From Mesostigma viride (taxonomy: Eukaryota; Streptophyta; Mesostigmatophyceae; Mesostigmatales; Mesostigmataceae): 33,401 bases of DNA. Position numbers and translations under genes: made by a program. The notes beneath the pieces were generated by a model that was not told the DNA's origin, searched no databases, and saw only the letters and a list, made by a program, of their open reading frames with translations. Shown in pieces: positions 28,287 through 33,401 of this stretch. The stretch lies in assembly GCA_009746045.1 (NCBI GenBank), contig RPFO01001621.1:10001-43401 (forward strand), given 5' to 3'. Positions within the stretch are counted from its first letter, which is position 1, and the number at the start of each line of letters is the position of its first letter.

Positions 28287-29372
28287 ACACATCGCCGCCA
28301 AGCCAGCGCCTGCTGGCCTGGCCGGGGATGTTCCTCCCATCACGACCTGGGCGGACTATGCTTTTAAGCAACATACCACCTCCACCACCTCCGCCGTCGC
28401 TGCCCAGCTAGCTCCAGCGGCAGCTAGACGCTTGACCTCCGCGAGGAGGCCGAGCTCGCAAAGCGCAGCCTCAACGCCATACTCAAGAACTTCGACATGG
28501 AAGAAGGTGAGAATTCCGAGAAGCTTGCACGTGCGCGTTTGAGAGCAAAATCCTTGGTCGCATGGGCCTTCTTGGTGAGATTAAGCTGACCGCCCACCGC
28601 CTCCCCCGCGCGCGGGGTAAGGCAGGGGCGCCTCCGCTTCTTCTCATCTTTGAGAGCCCAGCGGACAAGATTTCGTTTCTCAGACGCCGCAAGCGGCTCG
28701 AGAAGACTCACTTCACCGTGGACGACGACTTGACCCTGGCGCAGCAACAACGGCGACAGGAGCTATGGCCGACCTACCTCCAGCTCCGGCAGACCAAGGC
28801 AGGCCAGCCGGTGTACTGGAAGGGGGCGGCCATCTACGTCGGCCACAAGCCCTGGCACGCGACCCCCTCGACCACCGCGGTCCCAGCGACTCCATCAGCC
28901 CCAGCCTAGGGGAATACAGCAGCAGTAGTGTAGAATAGTAAGACAGTGGCCTTGTACATGCCCGCCTACTACAGCTAGGCACTACTTATACCAGCTGAGG
29001 CCTAGCATTTTTAGTCATGTACATCTGTGCCTATGATGAGCCACCCTCCAGATGATGCCTATAGCTTTTTTTTATTATGCAGTGCCCACGCAGAGAGCTG
29101 CTCTCTGCTGAGATGCCATGGATGCCCTAGCTCTTGTATAGCCATAATGATCTTCCCCCACATGACATGCATGCTCCCCCTTAGCTGGGCATAGCGTGAT
29201 AGACCATGAGGGTGCAGGTGCCCTGGTGCACCTAGAGCAAGGGTAGCTTACATTCCCACCCTTGCATGAAGTAGCCTAGAATGTATCATAGGCCATATGC
29301 CCCTTCTCAAGGGCTATGTGCTACATATACTCCCAACGGAGTTAGGTTCCTAATTAATTAATGTCAGCCCCC
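28275..29372 (+). mobile_element. ORF1-only retroelement D (1,074 bp), 5'-truncated, inside LINE E
   Basis: TSDs ATGTCAGCCCCC lie at 28275-28286 and 29361-29372; the insert is 28287-29360. D begins in the coiled-coil region of ORF1, ends ORF1 at 28907-28909, and has the 3' UTR with the GCAGAGAGCTG hairpin (29090-29108). It finishes with ACTCC-CAAC-GGAGT (29329-29342) and an AATTAATTA tail. As in A, no reverse transcriptase is present between ORF1 and the end. Confidence 0.85.
28562..28909 (+). pseudogene. ORF1 C-terminal domain of element D (best preserved copy)
   Basis: A 115-codon frame gives the cleanest view of this ORF1: MGLLGEIKLTAHRLPRARGK, LLLIFESPADKISFLRRRKR, HFTVDDDLTLAQQQRRQELW, TYLQLRQTKAGQPVYWKGAA, IYVGHKPW and an Ala/Pro/Thr-rich end. 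The middle resembles an RRM-type core and the DDDLTxAQxxxRR segment recalls the C-terminal domain of L1 ORF1 proteins, which bind RNA in the retrotransposition particle. The upstream coiled coil (28430-28540) is in another frame, so the protein is broken by a frameshift near 28530. Confidence 0.75.
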
Positions 29373-30738
29373 GCCAAAACTACCACGTTTGCCGCGACGT
29401 CACCGGCAAGCAGTTGACCACCATCGTTCAACAGGCGGCCAAGTCTGCAGCTACCGCTGCGGTCACCCAGAATGCAGTGCAGCAACGCCAACGCAATAAT
29501 ATGGTAATCAAAGGCTTCCAGAAAGGCGCGGCAGCACATGAGACAGCACACTCACTTGCCGAGGAGCTGCGCTAGGGCAAGGACATGTGGTACCACCTCG
29601 ACCGGCTCGGCGGCCGGCGGCAGCGTACCCCGGTGGAGCACACGGGGGACGGCACGGCGCCGGTCAGCCTTGACCGCTGCATGGTTGGCCCACAAAGTAA
29701 TTTCCTTGACCGGTGGGGCTCGCGCCCCCCCCCCGCCGCTTCACCCCGAGACGGCCGCCCGTCTCGGCCTCTCAGGGTTGCCGGACCCCCGGCGCCGCCG
29801 CCAGCGCCCGGCCCCTCCTCGGCGCCGCGGACTAGTTACCAAGTCCCCGCCTTGCAGGAGGGCTGCCTTGCCACCAACGACGTCGTCCACCCCTTCACTT
29901 TGAAGGAATTGGACGGCGCCCTTGCTCGCCTGCGGTACGATGCGGCGGTCGGTGCCGACGACCTTTCTGCTGAGCTGCTGAAGACCCCTAGCAGCCCCGG
30001 CGGTGAGGGATCTTCTGCTGGCGTTCTGCAACCGTGTCCTGCTTTCTATAGCTGACGAGCCTCCGCCTGCTGAGTGGCAGACGGCCATCCGCGTCATGCT
30101 GTACAAGAAGGGCTCTGCTGCTGACCCCGGTAACTACCGGGGTGTCTACCTCCAGAGCGCCGTGCTGAAGGTCTTCGATCATGCGCATGATGCTGCACAG
30201 GCTCCGCGCCGCGCTGGACGTACCCACACCTGGGTGAGTCTCAGATGGGTTTCAGTCGTGGTCGTAACACTGTTGACATGGCTGCGTTTGTCGTGCGCCG
30301 GTTGATCAAGATCAATGGAGGAGGTGTGTCGCCTTCCCCCTGACAGTTTGCCGCTGGTCTTCATTTTTGTTGACTATATCCTTTGACACGGTCCTCTGGG
30401 AGGCTCTTTGGGCCATCCTAGCTCTGGATCGGGTACCACCAGCGTTTATTGCTGCCATTCGCCGACTGTATGAGGGCTCACAGGCAGTAGTGCGGACTGC
30501 GGAAGGCACCACCCCACCATTCCCCCTTCACCACGGGGTGGGGCAAGGTTGTGTCCTGTCCCCATACCTGTTCATTATTGTCGTGGATCATGTCATATGC
30601 GCCGGGCACGTGCGCGCTTGACTGCTCCTAAGGGGTTCGAGCCAGGCTTGGACATCCTTAGCGAGTGCGAGCACGGCGGGGTAAAACCTGGTTACCGCCT
30701 GGCCGACCTGATTTATGCGGATGACACCACCCACATCA
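29373..30738 (+). pseudogene. LINE E continued: ORF1 remainder joined to ORF2 reverse transcriptase, multiply broken
   Basis: 29373-29577 continues ORF1 of E in shifted frames (TIVQQAAKSAATAAVTQNAV, then RNNMVIKGFQKG, SLAEELR) to a TAG at 29574-29576. From about 29585 the ORF2 polymerase is read: TLKELDGALARLRYDAAVGA, DDLSAELLK, then DPGNYRGVYLQS, GQGCVLSPYLF and catalytic YADDT at 30714-30728. The ORF1 C-terminus and the endonuclease are missing, so a large internal deletion fused the two ORFs. Small insertions (GATC 30177-30180, GTAC at about 30220-30223, a 10-bp GATC-containing piece at 30304-30315) and a 5-bp loss in the FVDY motif break the frame. The 3' part ends abruptly at about 30738. 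Confidence 0.75.
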
Positions 30739-30880
30739 ATCCAAAAACGCGTTTTGGTTCCCTGGTAATTATTTCAAGATAGGCTAATGGTCAGTTTGGC
30801 CTCAAATTTGGCACCAAGGTACCTAATCAGATATCTTATGATGCCATGTGGTCAAAAAATTTTTTGGGAGTCGGCACCAT
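30739..30880. other. Junction between LINE E and the satellite
   Basis: Unassigned DNA containing GGGAGTCGGCACCATGG. LINE similarity stops immediately after the YADDT codons, so the LINE was cut here, perhaps by arrival or expansion of the satellite. Confidence 0.35.
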
Positions 30881-31660
30881 GGTAACATGGTGACATTTGC
30901 TAGCATAAAATACCGCACTTTTAGCACTTTCTGGCATGCATGCCTATATGAATGACACTAAATGAACTCAGTTGGGGCTATAACTTTGCACATCTTATAA
31001 ACACATCCCATGCAGCATGCCCACAAAGTTTCAGGCTGGTTGGATCACAAAATGGTGACAGATGCTAGCATAAATACCCCCAAAATGCAGTTTTTCAGGG
31101 TTTTCCAAGGGTTTCATCACACATATGCATATATAATGACACCAAATGAACTCAGTTGGGCGTGGAACTTTGCATATGTTCTAAACACATCCCATGCAGC
31201 ATGCCCACAAAGTTTCAGGCTGGTTGGATGACAAATTGGTGACAGATGCTAGCATAAACACCACAAAAATGCAGTTTTTCAGGGTTTTCCAAGGGTTTCA
31301 TCACACATTTGCATATATAATGACATCAAATGAACTCAGTTGGACCTGGGACTTGGCACATGTTCGAAACACATCCCATGCAGCCTGCCCACAAAGCTTC
31401 AGGCTGGTTGGATGACAAACTGGTGACAAATGCTAGCATAAATACCACAAAAATGCAGTTTTTCATGGTTTTTCAAGGGTTTCATCACACATGTGCATAT
31501 ATAATGACATCAAATGAACTCAGTTGGACCTGGAACTTGGCACATGTTCGAAACACATCCCATGCAGCCTGCCCACAAAGCTTCAGGCTGGTTGGATGAC
31601 AAATTGGTGACAGATGCTAGCATAAATACCACAGAAAAAGCAGCTTTCTATTGTTCTTAC
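30881..31660. repeat. 184-bp tandem satellite, about four units
   Basis: The phrase GGTGACA[G/A]ATGCTAGCATAAA occurs at 31054, 31238, 31422 and 31606, always 184 bp apart, with a more diverged partial unit at about 30888. Other constant blocks are AAATGAACTCAGTTGG, CACATCCCATGCAGC and AAGGGTTTCATCACACAT. Because 184 is not a multiple of three, the apparent frames shift from unit to unit and are not genes. Confidence 0.9.
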
Positions 31661-32097
31661 AAGGGTTTCATGGCAATCATTCCACCTTGGTGTACAGAAG
31701 GTTCCAAACAACACATCATTACATTATGCATCATATTTACAATGCAGGAAGGCATACTTGGGGGCACATGCCTATAGTACAATGCATTAATAACACAGCT
31801 CTAGCCAGCTAGCTAGCTATATAGTGGCTAATGCCACACCCGGGGGCACGTTCTCACGGCCCTGCTGCATCCTTTTCCTTTTCTTCTTCTCTGCATCTGA
31901 CAGGGGCCTGCCCCCATCTTCTCATCCACCAGCCTGGTGAGCACCCTGACGTTGGTGACTTGCGTCCGCTACCCTACCCCCATGGCACGCTTGGCCTTAC
32001 GCTTGGTGAAGGTGGAGGGGTGGGTGCGACAGTTGGTCTGGGTTTTCATCACCCCCTTCCTCCAGTGCATGCGTGTGCTCCAACGCCTAAGCAGAGA

Positions 32098-32099
<2 letters not shown>
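31661..32099 (-). other. Spacer; possible small exons on the minus strand
   Basis: Two short minus-strand frames are bounded by splice-like sites. 32092-31982 (acceptor CTGCTTAG; reads [15 protein letters not shown]) and about 31949-31830 (acceptor ACGTCAG; reads [16 protein letters not shown] then RRRKGKG to a stop). Both are basic and unlike any family I recognise. They could be the end of a gene or chance. Confidence 0.2.
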
Positions 32100-32145
<46 letters not shown>

Positions 32146-32209
32146 GATCCCTTACCCACACACACACACACACATACACATGTATCCACCCACCCATGCA
32201 TACACGTAG

Positions 32210-32291
<82 letters not shown>
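32100..32291. repeat. CA and GCAC microsatellites
   Basis: (CA)n at 32100-32142, a shorter interrupted (CA)n at about 32157-32180, and (GCAC)n at about 32210-32291. The Cys/Val/Arg/Ala repeat frames over them are artefacts. Confidence 0.95.
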
Positions 32292-32292
<1 letters not shown>

Positions 32293-32302
32293 GTCATACA
32301 TA

Positions 32303-33401
32303 CCCTCCCTCCCTCCCTCCCTCCTCCCTCCCTCCCTCCCTCCCTCCCTCCTCCCTCCTCCCTCCCTCCCTCCCTCCCTCCCTCCCTCCCTCCCTCCCTC
32401 CTCCTCCCTCCCTCCCTCCCTCCCTCCCTCCTCCCTCCCTCCCTCCCTCCCTCCCTCCCTCCCTCCCTCCCTCCCTCCCTCCCTCCCTCCTCCCTCCCTC
32501 CCTCCCTCCCTCCCTCCCTCCCTCCCTCCTCCCTCCCTCCTCCCTCCCTCCCTCCCTCCCTCCCTCCCTCCTCCCTCCCTCCTCCTCCCTCCCTCCCTCC
32601 CTCCTCCCTCCTCCCTCCTCCCTCCCTCCCTCCCTCCCTCCCTCCCTCCCCTCCCTCCTCCCTCCCTCCCTCCCTCCCTCCTCCTCCCTCCCTCCTCCCT
32701 CCCTCCCTCCTCCTCCTCCCTCCCTCCCTCCCTCCCTCCCTCCTCCCTCCTCCCTCCTCCCTCCCTCCTCCCTCCCTCCCTCCCTCCCTCCTCCTCCTCC
32801 CTCCCTCCCTCCCTCCCTCCCTCCTCCCTCCTCCCTCCCTCCTCCCTCCCTCCCTCCTCCCTCCCTCCCTCCCTCCTCCCTCCCTCCCTCCCTCCCTCCC
32901 TCCCTCCCTCCCTCCCTCCCTCCCTCCCTCCCTCCCTCCTCCCTCCCTCCCTCCCTCCCTCCCTCCCCCCTCCCTCCCTCCTCCCTCCCTCCCTCCCTCC
33001 TCCTCCCTCCCTCCCTCCCTCCCTCCTCCCTCCCTCCTCCCTCCCTCCCTCCTCCTCCTCCCTCCCTCCTCCCTCCTCCCTCCCTCCCTCCCTCCCTCCT
33101 CCCTCCCTCCTCCCTCCCTCCTCCCTCCCTCCCTCCTCCTCCCTCCTCCTCCTCCCTCCCTCCTCCCTCCTCCCTCCCTCCTCCTCCCTCCCTCCTCCTC
33201 CTCCCTCCTCCTCCCTCCTCCTCCCTCCCTCCCTCCCTCCCTCCTCCCTCCCTCCCTCCCTCCCTCCCTCCTCCTCCCTCCCTCCCTCCCTCCCTCCCTC
33301 CCTCCCTCCCTCCCTCCTCCCTCCTCCCCTCCTCCCTCCCTCCCTCCCTCCTCCCTCCCTCCCTCCCTCCCTCCTCCCTCCCTCCCTCCCCTCCTCCTCC
33401 C
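32303..33401. repeat. CCCT/CCT simple repeat, pyrimidine-only, reaching the window end
   Basis: From 32303 to the end I see no purine: CCCT units mixed irregularly with CCT units (and a few CCCC). It is a 1,099-base homopyrimidine strand, and its right limit lies beyond the window. Confidence 0.95.

Noticed and set aside
30881-31660. CRISPR-like regular repeat spacing.
   Set aside because: The whole 184-bp unit is repeated with no unique spacers, and the setting is eukaryotic. It is a satellite.
31010-31777. A family of similar 70-90-codon proteins in tandem.
   Set aside because: The unit is 184 bp, not a multiple of three. Frames shift between units and there is no separate promoter or codon bias.
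32049-32297. Minus-strand frame of repeated Cys-Val-Arg-Ala.
   Set aside because: It is a translation of the GCAC and CA microsatellites.

Overview
The window looks like nuclear DNA of a green alga (Chlorophyta). The evidence is two GT-AG intron-containing genes for plastid-type proteins (a DUF2358 protein and a VTT/TVP38-family membrane protein), GC-rich exons against AT-rich spacers, TGTAA motifs where a green-algal poly(A) signal is expected, and many non-LTR retrotransposon (LINE) fragments. The species cannot be named from sequence alone.

Layout. 1-1.9 kb: one unrecognised 3' exon on the + strand. 1.9-13.3 kb: LINE and ORF1-type retroelement fragments. A 5'-truncated ORF1 element (B, - strand) contains a probably full-length ORF1-only element (A, + strand) and a 1.75-kb TTAA-flanked DNA transposon. 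A family-1 LINE remnant (F, -) contains a second LINE (L-a, +), whose tail was hit by the second copy of the same DNA transposon. 13.3-14.7 kb: no gene seen. 14.7-21.1 kb: the only clear host-gene island, a divergent pair of DUF2358 gene (-) and VTT gene (+) sharing a 764-bp spacer with a 73-bp tandem repeat. The VTT gene has a 2.15-kb intron filled with about 600 bp of CCCCA then CCCCG pentamers.

22.07-26.95 kb: a deeply nested retrotransposon stack. Target-site duplications (TSDs) let the order be read: family-1 LINE G is outermost; inside it are an ORF1-element 3' end (J) and a second ORF1 element (H); J holds family-2 LINE copies i, ii and two more insertions plus a 653-bp foldback element; H holds another family-2 copy. 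27.4-30.7 kb: LINE E with ORF1 and reverse-transcriptase pieces, split by ORF1-only element D. 30.9-31.66 kb: a 184-bp tandem satellite. 32.1 kb to the end: CA, GCAC and CCCT/CCT simple repeats, the last 1,099 bases being pyrimidine only.

The unifying observation is that retroelements with unrelated bodies (two LINE families and the ORF1-only elements) end in the same small hairpin, CTCC(C)-CAAC-(G)GGAG, followed by an AATT/TTAA-rich tail. This suggests that one reverse-transcription machinery mobilises all of them, including elements that encode only ORF1 and ultra-short insertions that are little more than hairpin plus tail. The tails are also runs of TTAA, and two of the three TTAA-specific DNA elements landed in such tails. 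All retroelement reading frames seen are broken or truncated, so every copy here looks inactive.
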